A DNA stretch of 38,473 bases from positions 1 to 38,473 of the forward strand of contig CACZIO010000029.1 in the NCBI GenBank assembly GCA_902781215.1. Reading direction: 5' to 3'. Shown here in pieces: positions 8,489 through 17,653 of the stretch (its first letter is position 1; every line of letters starts with the position of its first letter). The position numbers were made by a program, and so were the translations under genes. The stretch comes from an uncultured Lachnospiraceae bacterium (lineage in GTDB: Bacteria > Bacillota > Clostridia > Lachnospirales > Lachnospiraceae). The notes under the pieces are model-generated. The model saw only the letters and a list, made by a program, of their open reading frames with translations. It searched no databases and was not told the DNA's origin.

Positions 8489-8578
8489 ATAATCCTTCCC
8501 CGGGACTGTAGATATACAATTTCTGCGAGAGCAGACATTCACTTCCTGTGACTGCAGGTGTTCCTGCCCGGGACTGTA
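8474..8578 (+). repeat. Four degenerate copies of a ~15-nt repeat after thrC
   Basis: Variants of TTCC-[CTG]-GGGACTGTA occur at 8474-8487, 8496-8510, 8543-8556 and 8561-8578. The first overlaps the last codons of thrC and the rest fill the spacer before the aminopeptidase gene. The copies differ at several bases, so this is an old or loosely conserved duplication. Confidence 0.5.
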
Positions 8579-8613
8579 AACACTTATTTGAAACTGGAGA
8601 CATATAAACAACA

Positions 8614-10527
8614 ATGAGTGGAGCAATCAACAGAGAGCGGCTCGCGGCGCTGCGGGCCATCATGACAGAGGAGAAGATCGATTATTATCTGATCCCGACG
8701 GCGGACTATCACAATTCGGAGTATGTCGCACCCTTTTTTCAGACAAGACACTATTTCAGCGGATTTTCGGGATCCAGCGGGACCCTGGTCGTCGGCCGAA
8801 AGGAGGCCGGCCTGTGGACGGACGGAAGATATTTCATACAGGCGGAAAAGGAACTGGCCGGGACCGGCGTCGACCTCTACAGAGATATGGAGGAGGGCGT
8901 CCCGACGGTATCGGAGTGGCTGGCGGACCGCCTGCCTGCCGGAGGCACCCTTGCCTTTGACGGACGCTGCCTGAACGTCGTGACCGTCCGGAACCTTCGG
9001 AAAAAACTGGCGGACAAAAAGATCCGCTTCCGCATTGACCGCGATCCCGCGGAGGGGATCTGGCAGGACCGCCCGGCGCTGCCCTCGCATCCCGCCTTTG
9101 TACTGGATGAAAAGTACAGCGGGGAGAGCGCGCAGGATAAACTCGGACGGCTGCGGGCCGCCATGCGGAAGGCTGGCGCGGGCGTCTACGTGGACAGCAT
9201 GCTGGACAACCTCATGTGGCTCTTCAATCTGCGCGGCCGCGATGTGGAGTGCACACCTGTCGCCCTGAGCTTCGGCGTCGTGACCCAGGACCGTCAGATC
9301 CTCTTCCTGCAGGAGAATGAAGTGACCGCGGAGGTCCGGTCCTATGCCGACTCGATCGGCCTGGAGCTCAGGCCCTACGACGCGGTCTACGCCTTTCTCG
9401 AGGACCCTGCCCTCTACCTTCCGGCAGACGGTGCACAGGGCAGTGAGAAAACAAAGGTCATGTGCGATCCCTCCGGCCTCAGCATCTGTCTGTGGAATTC
9501 CATCAGACGGGGGAGGTTCGGCGGAGAGGATGCGGACGGATCCGGTCCCGCGGAAGTCCGGCCGGAACCTGTGACCGGGATCGTGGAGCGCCGCAGCCCT
9601 GTCGTGGCCTTCAAGGCGGTCAAGAACGAGACGGAGCTCGCCAACATCCGCGCCTGCTACCGGGACGACTCGGCGGCAGTCTGCAGATTCCTCTACTGGA
9701 TCGATCAGCATGTCAAAAACGGGACCGTCGGCAGCCTGACGGAGCTGACGGCCGCTGACCATATGGACGGCCTGCGGGCGCAGATCGATGACTTTGTGGA
9801 GCTGTCCTTCGGGACGATCTCGGCCTACGGGCCCAATGCGGCCATGATGCACTACAGCGCAAAGCCGGACGACTGCGCGCAGCTCAGGCCCGAGGGAATG
9901 CTGCTGGTCGACTGCGGAGGTCAGTACCTGCGCGGCACGACGGATGTGACGAGGACCACGGCGCTCGGGCCGGTCACGGACGAGATGCGCCGCCACTACA
10001 CCCTCACGGCGGTCGGCAATCTCCAGCTGCTGGACGCGGTCTTCCTGTACGGCTGCACCGGCAGGAACGTGGATATCCTGGCCCGCCAGCCCCTCTGGCG
10101 CACCTTTGTGGATTACAAGTGCGGGACCGGCCACGGCATCGGCTATCTGCTGGGCGTCCACGAGGGACCCCAGAATATCCGCTGGCGCTTTGCCAACGGT
10201 ATGCAGGAGGCTGTCCTGGAGCCCGGCATGATCGTGTCGGACGAGCCCGGCGTCTACATTGAGGGCCGGTACGGCATCCGGATCGAGACCATCCTCGAGG
10301 TGGTCGAGGCGGCGAAAAACGGCGACGGCAGGTTCCTGCGCTTTGCGCCCCTCACCCTGGTCCCTCTGGACAGAAACCTCATCGACCCCGCATACCTGAC
10401 CCCGCAGACCAGGGAGGTCCTCGACCGCTACCACGCCCGCGTCTACGAGGAGGTCGGCCCCCTGCTGACACAGGAGGAGCGGGACTGGCTCCGCGAACAG
10501 ACCCGCCCGGTCGAAACGGCTGTCTGA
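8614..10527 (+). CDS. Xaa-Pro aminopeptidase (M24B, aminopeptidase P)
   Basis: A 637-residue cytosolic metallopeptidase of the three-domain eukaryote-like aminopeptidase P type, which removes N-terminal residues ahead of proline. Two creatinase-like N-terminal domains (e.g. YYLIPTADYHNSEYV, FSGSSGTLVVG, LWTDGRYFIQAEKEL) precede the C-terminal pita-bread domain. That domain holds the dinuclear metal ligands: Asp in LLVDCGGQYL and TTDVTRT, His in GTGHGIGYLLGVHEGP, and Glu in VSDEPGVYIE and GIRIET. Residues ~290-315 hold a charged insertion. The ribosome binding site is weak (GGAG ~12 nt upstream). It probably works with the M18 enzyme downstream in peptide use. Confidence 0.92.
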   Translation: MSGAINRERLAALRAIMTEEKIDYYLIPTADYHNSEYVAPFFQTRHYFSGFSGSSGTLVVGRKEAGLWTDGRYFIQAEKELAGTGVDLYRDMEEGVPTVSEWLADRLPAGGTLAFDGRCLNVVTVRNLRKKLADKKIRFRIDRDPAEGIWQDRPALPSHPAFVLDEKYSGESAQDKLGRLRAAMRKAGAGVYVDSMLDNLMWLFNLRGRDVECTPVALSFGVVTQDRQILFLQENEVTAEVRSYADSIGLELRPYDAVYAFLEDPALYLPADGAQGSEKTKVMCDPSGLSICLWNSIRRGRFGGEDADGSGPAEVRPEPVTGIVERRSPVVAFKAVKNETELANIRACYRDDSAAVCRFLYWIDQHVKNGTVGSLTELTAADHMDGLRAQIDDFVELSFGTISAYGPNAAMMHYSAKPDDCAQLRPEGMLLVDCGGQYLRGTTDVTRTTALGPVTDEMRRHYTLTAVGNLQLLDAVFLYGCTGRNVDILARQPLWRTFVDYKCGTGHGIGYLLGVHEGPQNIRWRFANGMQEAVLEPGMIVSDEPGVYIEGRYGIRIETILEVVEAAKNGDGRFLRFAPLTLVPLDRNLIDPAYLTPQTREVLDRYHARVYEEVGPLLTQEERDWLREQTRPVETAV

Positions 10528-10556
10528 CAAAGACCTGCCGGCAGAAAAAATATACA

Positions 10557-10613
10557 GCAGCACTGCGTGGAAAATTGCGTTTTTTCATAATGAACGAATA
10601 TGTGCAGTGCTGC
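10557..10613. repeat. Inverted repeat between the aminopeptidase gene and the 6S-like RNA
   Basis: GCAGCACTGC (10557-10566) is complementary to GCAGTGCTGC (10604-10613), with a 37-nt loop that includes a T6 run. It may act as a loose transcription stop, but the T-run is inside the loop, so it is not a standard terminator. Confidence 0.35.
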
Positions 10614-10621
10614 GAAGAAAG

Positions 10622-10650
10622 TTGTCTAACAGATGGCAGTGTGGTATAAT
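10622..10650 (+). promoter_or_regulatory. Promoter of the 6S-like RNA
   Basis: TTGTCT (10622-10627) and a consensus TATAAT (10645-10650) are spaced by 17 bp. The predicted start near 10657 falls 2 nt before the first base of the RNA's closing stem, which supports the RNA call. Confidence 0.78.
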
Positions 10651-10656
10651 AATCTC

Positions 10657-10846
10657 AACCTGAGATGCCACTCATCTGCTATTTTGAACCTACAATTACT
10701 TTAAACGGGAATCCTACATTGCTGTGCGGATGTCAGGCCTTCCGTGCGAAAGCACCGGCAGAGGAAGACAGGAAACACATGCTGCGGACACCCACCTGGC
10801 ATGCGTGCTAGGAGTCAAAATGCAGGTTCGGCGTTTCAGGCCTTTC
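10657..10846 (+). ncRNA. ssrS: 6S RNA candidate (RNA polymerase regulator)
   Basis: A ~190-nt segment with its own promoter folds by hand into a long interrupted rod. CCTGAGATGCC (10659-10669) pairs over 11 bp with GGCGTTTCAGG (10830-10840). GAACCTACA (10686-10694) pairs with 10821-10829 with one mismatch. TCCTA (10712-10716) pairs with TAGGA (10809-10813), and ATGTCAGG (10730-10737) with CCTGGCAT (10795-10802). A GTGC-GAAA-GCAC hairpin sits near the apex. Between the second and third helices is a large bubble (10695-10711 opposite 10814-10820). A bubble in a ~190-nt rod is the hallmark of 6S RNA, which mimics an open promoter and sequesters the sigma-A holoenzyme. No T-box motif is present. 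The 3' end is approximate. Confidence 0.62.
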
Positions 10847-10879
10847 TGTGCGCGTAACTTTGAGCCATGCGCACATAAT

Positions 10880-10933
10880 AGCGGGAACGCCGTCGTGAGC
10901 CAGCTCACGAATGCGGTCCCGCTTTTTATTTTT
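10880..10933 (+). terminator. Terminator after the 6S-like RNA
   Basis: A long hairpin has an outer stem AGCGGGA/TCCCGCT (10880-10886 with 10917-10923), a short middle helix and a perfect inner TCGTGAGC/GCTCACGA stem, followed by TTTTTATTTTT. It either ends the RNA precursor or acts as an attenuator ahead of pheS. Confidence 0.82.
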
Positions 10934-10991
10934 GAGGCGGAGCCGCAAAAATTGCATACAGGCGAATGCCGCGACATCGAACCATGATACC

Positions 10992-11020
10992 TGTACGGTG
11001 CATGCACCTTTACATATAAG
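10992..11020 (+). promoter_or_regulatory. Possible pheS promoter with palindromic spacer
   Basis: TGTACG (10992-10997) and TATAAG (11015-11020) are 17 bp apart, 34 bp before pheS. The -35 is poor. The spacer holds a perfect 12-bp palindrome, GGTGCATGCACC (10997-11008), which could be a regulator site. Confidence 0.4.
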
Positions 11021-11053
11021 TACCACTTAACCAGCAATAAGAAGGATATCGGT

Positions 11054-12076
11054 ATGATCAAAGAAGAACTGGAAAAAATCAGACAGGAAGCGCAGGAGCA
11101 TATTGCACAGTCCGACACGCTCGACAGGATCAATGAGATCCGCGTCAGTGTCCTCGGCAAGAAAGGCAGCCTCAAGGAGATCCTCAAGGGCATGAAGAAC
11201 GTCCCCGCCGAGGAGCGTCCGGCCGTCGGTCAGATGGTCAATGACGTCCGCGTGCAGATCGAGGAAGCCATCGCGGAAGCCCAGAAGACCATCGAGAGAA
11301 GGGTGCAGGAGCAGCGCCTGGCGGCGGAGACCATCGACGTCACCCTCCCGGCCAAGCGCCTTCCCATGGGCCACAGCCACCCCAATGTGATCGCCCTCAA
11401 GGAGATGGAACGCATCTTTATCGGCATGGGCTACGAGGTCATTGAAGGCCCCGAGGTCGAGCGCGACTACTACAACTTTGAGGCCCTCAACATTCCGGCG
11501 GACCACCCCGCCAAGGACGAGCAGGACACCTTCTATATCAACGGAGATATCCTCCTTCGCACACAGACCTCCTCCACCCAGATCCACGCCATGGAGAGCG
11601 GCCGCATTCCGATCCGCATGATCGCGCCCGGCCGTGTCTACCGGTCAGACGCCGTGGATGCCACCCATTCCCCGACCTTCCACCAGGTCGAGGGCCTGGT
11701 CGTCGACAAGGGCATCACCTTTGCCGACCTCAAGGGAACTCTGGATGATTTCGCCAAAAAGCTTTTCGGCGAGGAGACCAAGACCCGTTTCCGTCCCCAC
11801 CACTTCCCCTTCACGGAGCCCAGCGCCGAGATGGATGTCAGCTGCTTCAAGTGCGGCGGCAAGGGCTGCAGCTTCTGCAAGGGCGAGGGCTGGATCGAGA
11901 TCCTCGGCTGCGGCATGGTGCACCCCCATGTTCTGGAGATGAGCGGCATTGATCCGGAAGTTTACAGCGGCTTCGCCTTCGGCGTCGGCCTCGAGCGCAT
12001 CGCCCTTCTCAACTATGAGATCGATGATATGCGCCTCCTGTACGAGAACGACGTGCGTTTCCTGAAGCAGTTCTAA
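11054..12076 (+). CDS. pheS: Phenylalanine--tRNA ligase alpha subunit
   Basis: A 340-residue catalytic subunit of the (alpha-beta)2 enzyme that charges tRNA-Phe. An N-terminal coiled coil (about residues 1-90, rich in Lys/Glu) binds tRNA. The class II catalytic core follows: the [13 protein letters not shown] motif, motif 2 [22 protein letters not shown], the Cys-rich [17 protein letters not shown] insertion typical of bacterial PheS, and motif 3 [11 protein letters not shown] near the C-terminus. Length is standard. The ribosome binding site AAGAAGGA lies ~7 nt before the ATG. It is paired with pheT 221 bp downstream. Confidence 0.97.
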   Translation: MIKEELEKIRQEAQEHIAQSDTLDRINEIRVSVLGKKGSLKEILKGMKNVPAEERPAVGQMVNDVRVQIEEAIAEAQKTIERRVQEQRLAAETIDVTLPAKRLPMGHSHPNVIALKEMERIFIGMGYEVIEGPEVERDYYNFEALNIPADHPAKDEQDTFYINGDILLRTQTSSTQIHAMESGRIPIRMIAPGRVYRSDAVDATHSPTFHQVEGLVVDKGITFADLKGTLDDFAKKLFGEETKTRFRPHHFPFTEPSAEMDVSCFKCGGKGCSFCKGEGWIEILGCGMVHPHVLEMSGIDPEVYSGFAFGVGLERIALLNYEIDDMRLLYENDVRFLKQF

Positions 12077-12297
12077 GTGGAAGGCTGCAGGATCTGCAGA
12101 TCAGGAAGCAGCTTCGGCTGACTGATAAGGCCGGCGGCTGCCGGATCTGCTGTTTCCGCTTCATTTGGATCAAAGATCAAAGATTAAGGATCATGGATCA
12201 TGGGCGCCTGTGCCGCAGGACCATCAAAGCCTGCAGCCTGCGCAGCGGCTCCTGTGGATTTAATCGTGTCCCCGTGGATTTATTATTGAGGTAAAAA

Positions 12298-14805
12298 ATG
12301 AACACACCTATTTCATGGCTGAAAGCATATGTGCCGGAGCTGGCATGCACCGACAAGGAATACAATGACCGGATGACGATGACGGGCACCAAGGTGGACG
12401 GCGTCTCTCGTCTGGACAAAAATCTGGAAAAAATCGTTGTGGGCAGAGTCCTGTCCATCGAAAAGCACCCCGATGCGGACAAGCTGATCGTCTGCCAGGT
12501 GGACGTCGGCATGGAGACCGTGCAGATCGTCACTGGCGCCCACAATGTCTTTGAGGGAGCCCTGGTTCCCGTCGTCCTGGACGGCGGACGCGTGGCGGGC
12601 GGCCACGACGGCGGTCCCCTTCCCGAGAACGGCATCAAGATCAAGGCCGGCAAGCTTCGCGGCGTGCCGTCCGCCGGCATGATGTGCTCTGTCGAGGAAC
12701 TCGGCAGTGACCGCAATGCCTATCCCGAGGCCCCGGAAGAGGGCATCTACATCTTCCCCGAGGCTCTGGGCCCGATCACGGAGGAGGAGACGGTCGAGCT
12801 CGCAAGGGCCGGTAAGCTGGACAGCGAGGAAGCCCGCGCCATGCACCCCGTCGAGCCCGGCATGGATGCCGTTGAGCTCCTGGGCCTGCGCGACACCGTT
12901 TTTGAATATGAGATCACATCCAACCGCGTGGACTGCTACAGCCTGCTGGGGATCGCCCGCGAGGCGGCCGTCACTTTCGGCGCGTCCTTCGTGGAGCCCG
13001 ACGTGACCCCCGCAGAGGATGAGCAGGGCGATGTCAACGACTACGTCTCCGTCGAGGTGAAGGATCCCGACCTGTGCAGCCGCTACATCGGCCGTGTCTG
13101 CACGGATGTCAAGATCGGCCCCTCCCCCTACTGGATGCAGAGGCGTCTGGCCGCGAGCGGCATCCGCCCCATCAACAACCTGGTCGACATCACCAACTAT
13201 GTCATGATCGAGCAGGGCCAGCCCATGCACGCCTTTGACCTGGACACCGTCGCGGACCACAAGATCGTTGTGCGCCGCGCCCAGGACGGCGATATGTTCC
13301 AGACCCTGGACGGCCAGATGCGTCAGATGGACCACGACGTCCTCATGATCTGCGACGCGGAGAAGGAGATCGGCATCGCCGGCATCATGGGCGGTGAGAA
13401 TTCTAAGATCACCGACGAGGTGAAGACCGTTCTCTTTGAGGCGGCCACCTTCAACGGCCCCAACATCCGTAAGTCCGCCAAGCGCATCGGCCTGCGCACC
13501 GATTCCTCCGGAATTTTCGAGAAGGGTCTGCATCCCACCAGCGCCGAGGCGGCCGTCAACCGCGCCTGCCAGCTCATGAAGGAACTGGGCTGCGGGACGC
13601 CGGTCAAGGGCATGGTGGACGTCTGTGAGCCCATCCCGGATCAGGTCCGCATTCCTTTCAATGCCAGAGAGATCAATGCCTTCCTGGGCACCCACTACGC
13701 GCCCGAAGTCATGCTGGACATCTTCGCCAAGCTGGAGATGGACTATGACATCGAAAAAGAGGAGGTCATCGTCCCCTACTTCCGCCAGGATGTGAAGGCC
13801 ATGTGCGACCTGGCCGAGGAAGTGGCCCGTTTCACCGGCTACGAGAATATCCCCATGACCCTGCCGGGCGGCTCCTCCGTCATGGGCGGCCTCACCGTCA
13901 AGATGCGCATTCAGGACAAGGCCCGCGAGGCGGCCATGTTCAACGGCTTCTCCGAGGCCATGACCTATTCCTTCGAGAGCCCCAGGGTCTTTGACCGCCT
14001 GCTCTTCGCGGAGGATGCTCCCGAGCGCCGGGCCATCCGCATCTCCAACCCTCTGGGAGAGGATTTCTCCATGATGCGGACTACCCCCCTACACGGCATG
14101 CTGACCAGCCTGTCCACCAACTACAACCGCCGCAATAAGGACGCCCGCCTCTTTGAGCTGGCCAACGTCTACATCCCGAAAGCCCTGCCCCTGACCGAGC
14201 TTCCCGATGAGCGGTCCATGTTCTGCCTGGGCATGTACGGCGAGGGCGACTTCTTTGTCATGAAGGGCGTCATCGAGGAGTTCTTTGAAATGGCGGGCAT
14301 GCACGGCAAAATGACCTGCGATCCCAAAGCCGGAAAGCCCTTCCTGCATCCCGGCCGCCAGGCCCTCGTGCAGTATGAAGGCGAGACCATGGGATACTTC
14401 GGCGAGGTCCATCCGGACGTTGCGAACGGCTACAGCATCGGCGGCAGAGCCTATATCGCCGTGATCGACCTGGAGAATGTCATTCCGCACACCAGCTTCG
14501 ACTACCACTACACCGGCATTGCCAAGTATCCGGCGGTTTCCCGCGATATCAGCATGCTGGTGCCCCGCGATGTCATGGCGGGCCAGATCGAGGCCGTCAT
14601 CGCCCAGCGCGGCGGCAGGATCCTTGAGTCCTACCACCTCTTCGACATCTACGAGGGCAAGCAGGTCCGCGAGGGCTTCAAGTCCATCGCCTACAACCTG
14701 ACCTTCCGCAACCGCGAGAAGACCCTCGAGGAGGCGGAGATCACCGCGGCCATGAAGAAGATCCTCAACGGCCTCGAGAGCCTGGGAATCGAGCTCAGGA
14801 GCTGA
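12298..14805 (+). CDS. pheT: Phenylalanine--tRNA ligase beta subunit
   Basis: An 835-residue beta subunit, somewhat longer than the usual ~790-800. Order of domains: an N-terminal segment ISWLKAYVPEL, an EMAP-type tRNA-binding domain (IEKHPDADKLIVCQVDVG), the B3/B4 editing domain with SNRVDCYSLLGIARE and GIRPINNLVDITNYVM, the B5 domain, the catalytic-like core (GSSVMGG to NRRNKDARLFELANVYIPK), and the C-terminal FDX-ACB anticodon-binding fold (YPAVSRDISMLVP to LTFRNREKTLEEAEI). The extra length seems to lie in a charged segment near residues 160-195, between the EMAP and B3/B4 parts. The ribosome binding site GAGGT lies 6 nt before the ATG. Confidence 0.96.
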   Translation: MNTPISWLKAYVPELACTDKEYNDRMTMTGTKVDGVSRLDKNLEKIVVGRVLSIEKHPDADKLIVCQVDVGMETVQIVTGAHNVFEGALVPVVLDGGRVAGGHDGGPLPENGIKIKAGKLRGVPSAGMMCSVEELGSDRNAYPEAPEEGIYIFPEALGPITEEETVELARAGKLDSEEARAMHPVEPGMDAVELLGLRDTVFEYEITSNRVDCYSLLGIAREAAVTFGASFVEPDVTPAEDEQGDVNDYVSVEVKDPDLCSRYIGRVCTDVKIGPSPYWMQRRLAASGIRPINNLVDITNYVMIEQGQPMHAFDLDTVADHKIVVRRAQDGDMFQTLDGQMRQMDHDVLMICDAEKEIGIAGIMGGENSKITDEVKTVLFEAATFNGPNIRKSAKRIGLRTDSSGIFEKGLHPTSAEAAVNRACQLMKELGCGTPVKGMVDVCEPIPDQVRIPFNAREINAFLGTHYAPEVMLDIFAKLEMDYDIEKEEVIVPYFRQDVKAMCDLAEEVARFTGYENIPMTLPGGSSVMGGLTVKMRIQDKAREAAMFNGFSEAMTYSFESPRVFDRLLFAEDAPERRAIRISNPLGEDFSMMRTTPLHGMLTSLSTNYNRRNKDARLFELANVYIPKALPLTELPDERSMFCLGMYGEGDFFVMKGVIEEFFEMAGMHGKMTCDPKAGKPFLHPGRQALVQYEGETMGYFGEVHPDVANGYSIGGRAYIAVIDLENVIPHTSFDYHYTGIAKYPAVSRDISMLVPRDVMAGQIEAVIAQRGGRILESYHLFDIYEGKQVREGFKSIAYNLTFRNREKTLEEAEITAAMKKILNGLESLGIELRS

Positions 14806-14859
14806 GCATACCGGATGAACCAGCCGGGCGGCGATGCCCGGAAATAGAAACGTAAATCA

Positions 14860-14889
14860 GGGCGGGAGAGGACTTGTGTCTCCCCGCCC
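14860..14889 (+). terminator. Hairpin after pheT
   Basis: GGGCGGGAGA pairs with TCTCCCCGCCC (one bulge) across a 9-nt loop, followed by ATTTG. The T-run is poor, so termination would be partial. A second small GCGGG/CCCGC hairpin (14905-14919) sits just before the next ribosome binding site. Confidence 0.4.
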
Positions 14890-14939
14890 ATTTGATGTGT
14901 AAATGCGGGTTCTGCCCGCGTTTGCAAAAGGAGATAACA

Positions 14940-16403
14940 ATGGAACGACTCAATGCCTGGAACACCTATGATCTGCCCATGCAGGACGCCTGCATGGAAT
15001 TTGCAAAAGACTACATGAATTTCCTCGACGAGGGCAAGACCGAGCGCGAGTGCGTGGACTTTTTCGTTGCGGAGGCGGAGAAGAACGGTTACATGGAGCT
15101 GGGCCGCGCGATCGCGGAGAACAAGCAGCTCAAGGCCGGCGACTGTGTCTACAGCGTCTGGATGAACAAGTCCATGGTCCTCTTCCGCATCGGCGAGAAG
15201 CCCTTTGAAGAGGGAATCAACATTCTCGGCGCCCACATCGACTCCCCCCGCCTGGATGTCAAGCAGAACCCCCTCTACGAGGACGGCGGGATCGCATATC
15301 TCGACACCCACTATTACGGCGGCATCAAGAAGTACCAGTATGTGACCCTTCCCCTGGCGATCCACGGCGTCGTGGTCAAAAAGACGGGAGAGACCATCAT
15401 TGTCAATATCGGAGAGGAGGAGGACGACCCGGTCTTCTTTATCTCGGACCTTCTGCCCCACCTGGCCCAGGACCAGATGAAGAAAAACGCTGCAACTTTT
15501 ATTGACGGAGAGGCCCTCGACCTGGTCATCGGCAATAAGCCCGTCACCATCGACGCGGATACAAAGCCCGTGAAAAAGGGAGATTCCGCCGAAAAGGCCG
15601 AGGACAAGGAAGAGAAAAAGGCAGGTAAGGAAGGCGTCACCAAGGCTCTTCTCCGGATCCTGAAGGATGAGTTTGGCATCGAGGAGGAGGACTTCATTTC
15701 CGCGGAGCTGGAGATCGTCCCCGCCGGCAATGCACGCGACGCAGGCTTTGACCGCAGCATGGTCCTGGCCTACGGGCAGGATGACCGCGTCTGCGCCTAT
15801 CCCTCCTTCCGCGCCCAGATGGAGGTCACGGACATCGCCCGCACCAGCTGCACCCTGCTTGTGGACAAGGAGGAGATCGGCAGCGTCGGCGCGACCGGCA
15901 TGCAGTCCCGCTTCTTTGAAAATGCCCTCGCCGAGGTCATGCAGCTCTGCGGTCAGTACTCCGAGATCGCCATGCGCCGGACCCTGGCCAACAGCGCCAT
16001 GCTCTCCTCCGATGTCAGCGCGGCCTTCGATCCCTCCTACGCCGCGGCGTTCGAGAAAAAGAACGCCTGCCTGATGGGCGGCGGCATGGTCTTCAATAAG
16101 TTCACCGGTTCCCGCGGCAAGTCCGGCTCCAATGACGCGAACGCAGAGTACATCGGCGCCCTGCGCAAGGTCATGGATGACGACGAAGTGATCTACCAGA
16201 CCGCGGAGCTCGGCAAGGTCGACCTGGGCGGCGGCGGCACCATCGCCTACATCCTGGCCCTCTACGGCATGAACGTCATCGACAGCGGCGTGCCGGTGCT
16301 GAGTATGCATGCCCCCTGGGAAGCCACCAGCAAGGCCGACATCTACGAGGCCTTCCGCGGCTACAAGGCCTTCCTGAGAAAAATGGATTTCCGCAACGCA
16401 TAA
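14940..16403 (+). CDS. M18-family aspartyl-type aminopeptidase
   Basis: A 487-residue zinc aminopeptidase of family M18, which in yeast and mammals prefers N-terminal Asp/Glu; bacterial preferences vary. Metal and active-site motifs are visible: AHIDSPRLD (first His and Asp), GQDDRVCAY, DKEEIGSVGATG (Glu pair) and the C-terminal SMHAPWE His. A Lys/Glu-rich insert (KKGDSAEKAEDKEEKKAGKE) lies near residues 205-230, in the lid domain region. The start at 14940 was chosen because AAAAGGAG lies ~7 nt upstream; an earlier in-frame ATG at 14874 lies in the hairpin region without a site. It likely shares a peptide-degradation role with the Xaa-Pro aminopeptidase. Confidence 0.93.
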   Translation: MERLNAWNTYDLPMQDACMEFAKDYMNFLDEGKTERECVDFFVAEAEKNGYMELGRAIAENKQLKAGDCVYSVWMNKSMVLFRIGEKPFEEGINILGAHIDSPRLDVKQNPLYEDGGIAYLDTHYYGGIKKYQYVTLPLAIHGVVVKKTGETIIVNIGEEEDDPVFFISDLLPHLAQDQMKKNAATFIDGEALDLVIGNKPVTIDADTKPVKKGDSAEKAEDKEEKKAGKEGVTKALLRILKDEFGIEEEDFISAELEIVPAGNARDAGFDRSMVLAYGQDDRVCAYPSFRAQMEVTDIARTSCTLLVDKEEIGSVGATGMQSRFFENALAEVMQLCGQYSEIAMRRTLANSAMLSSDVSAAFDPSYAAAFEKKNACLMGGGMVFNKFTGSRGKSGSNDANAEYIGALRKVMDDDEVIYQTAELGKVDLGGGGTIAYILALYGMNVIDSGVPVLSMHAPWEATSKADIYEAFRGYKAFLRKMDFRNA

Positions 16404-16482
16404 GTGAGAAAATGCGGGCTCGTCGTGAAGGCCCGTCCCAACAGCGCGACAACCCCGTATTTATACTGTATTTGGTTTTAAT

Positions 16483-17556
16483 ATGAATGCTAACAAAGAA
16501 CACACGGCCTCGCGCGAGGTGCCCCTCGGGCACCGCACCGCGGACTACTATTTTGACCTGCCGCAGGAACTGATCGCGCAGGATCCCCTGGAGGACCGCT
16601 CGTCTTCCAGGCTCCTGGTGCTGGACCGGCGGACAGGAAATCGGACCCATGGCACCTTCCGCGATATCCTGAAATATCTGGAGCCCGGGGACGCCATGAT
16701 CCTCAATGATACCAAGGTGATCCCGGCCCGGCTCCTGGGGACCCGCGAGGGGACCGGGGCGGCTGTGGAGATCCTCCTGCTCAAAAGGCTGGAGGCGGAT
16801 GTCTGGGAGTGCCTGGTGCGGCCGGGCAAAAAGCTGCGGCCGGGCGCCCGGGCCGTCTTTGGCGACGGGAGCCTCAAGGCGGAGATCCTGGAGGTCGCGG
16901 AGGGCGGCAACCGCCTGGTGCGATTTGAGTTCGAGGGCATCTTCGAGGAGGTGCTGGACCGGCTGGGCGAGATGCCCCTGCCGCCCTACATCACCCACAA
17001 GCTGCAGGACAGAGACCGCTATCAGACCGTGTACGCAAAATACGAGGGCTCTGCGGCGGCGCCGACGGCGGGGCTGCACTTTACCCCTGAGCTCCTCGAT
17101 GAGGTGCGCGCCAAAGGCGTGAACATCGGTTTTGTGACCCTGCATGTCGGGCTGGGCACCTTCCGTCCCGTCAAGGTGGACGATGTGGAGCAGCACACCA
17201 TGCACACCGAGTGGTACAATGTTCCCCCGGAGACGGCGGACCTGATCAACCGCACCCATGCGGAGGGGCACAGGGTCATCTGTGTGGGCACGACCAGCTG
17301 CAGGACCATTGAGAGCGCGTCGGATGAAAACGGCCTTGTCCATGCCGGCAGTGCCGACACCTCCATCTTTATCTATCCCGGATATTCTTTCCGCACCATG
17401 GATGGGCTGATCACCAACTTCCACCTGCCGGAATCCACCCTGATCATGCTGGTGTCCGCCTTTGCGGGCAGGGAAAACGTACTGGCCGCCTATGAGGAGG
17501 CGGTTCAGAAGCATTATCGCTTTTTCAGCTTCGGGGATGCCATGCTGATCGTGTGA
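16483..17556 (+). CDS. queA: S-adenosylmethionine:tRNA ribosyltransferase-isomerase
   Basis: A 357-residue enzyme of queuosine synthesis. QueA moves the ribosyl part of SAM to preQ1 at the wobble base of tRNAs with GUN anticodons, giving epoxyqueuosine. Family signatures are [23 protein letters not shown] near the N-terminus (seen as DLPQELIAQ and [11 protein letters not shown]), [32 protein letters not shown] (seen as [10 protein letters not shown]) and [11 protein letters not shown], then [16 protein letters not shown]. It has ~15 extra residues at the N-terminus. No good ribosome binding site precedes the ATG. A 45-bp copy of its 3' end follows the stop. Confidence 0.96.
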   Translation: MNANKEHTASREVPLGHRTADYYFDLPQELIAQDPLEDRSSSRLLVLDRRTGNRTHGTFRDILKYLEPGDAMILNDTKVIPARLLGTREGTGAAVEILLLKRLEADVWECLVRPGKKLRPGARAVFGDGSLKAEILEVAEGGNRLVRFEFEGIFEEVLDRLGEMPLPPYITHKLQDRDRYQTVYAKYEGSAAAPTAGLHFTPELLDEVRAKGVNIGFVTLHVGLGTFRPVKVDDVEQHTMHTEWYNVPPETADLINRTHAEGHRVICVGTTSCRTIESASDENGLVHAGSADTSIFIYPGYSFRTMDGLITNFHLPESTLIMLVSAFAGRENVLAAYEEAVQKHYRFFSFGDAMLIV

Positions 17557-17624
17557 CCGCTTTGTACGGGAGCCGGCCTTCGGGGATGCCATGCTGATCA
17601 TATGACCGACTTGATACAGGGAGC
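17529..17624 (+). repeat. Tandem duplication of the queA 3' end
   Basis: Bases 17529-17573 (last codons, stop and following sequence of queA) recur as an imperfect copy at 17578-17624, starting 49 bp later. Both begin CTTCGGGGATGCCATGCTGA and end in GGGAGC. The copies differ at about six positions. The second copy is out of frame with queA and runs into the terminator stem. Confidence 0.8.
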
Positions 17625-17653
17625 AGAGCCCGGGGCCTGCTCCCTGTTTTTTG
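17616..17653 (+). terminator. Terminator of queA
   Basis: CAGGGAGCAG (17618-17627) pairs with CTGCTCCCTG across a 10-nt G/C-rich loop and is followed by T6. The remaining part of the 17557-17882 gap shows only the duplication and the promoter of the next gene. Confidence 0.9.

Noticed and set aside
10724-10987. Short plus-strand coding frame before pheS
   Set aside because: It overlaps the 6S-like RNA and its terminator, lacks a ribosome binding site and shows no protein-like pattern.
10657-11053. T-box leader ahead of pheS
   Set aside because: The conserved T-box sequence (TGGNACCGCG) is absent; GGGAACGCCG in the terminator stem only resembles it. The rod-like fold with a bubble fits 6S RNA better.
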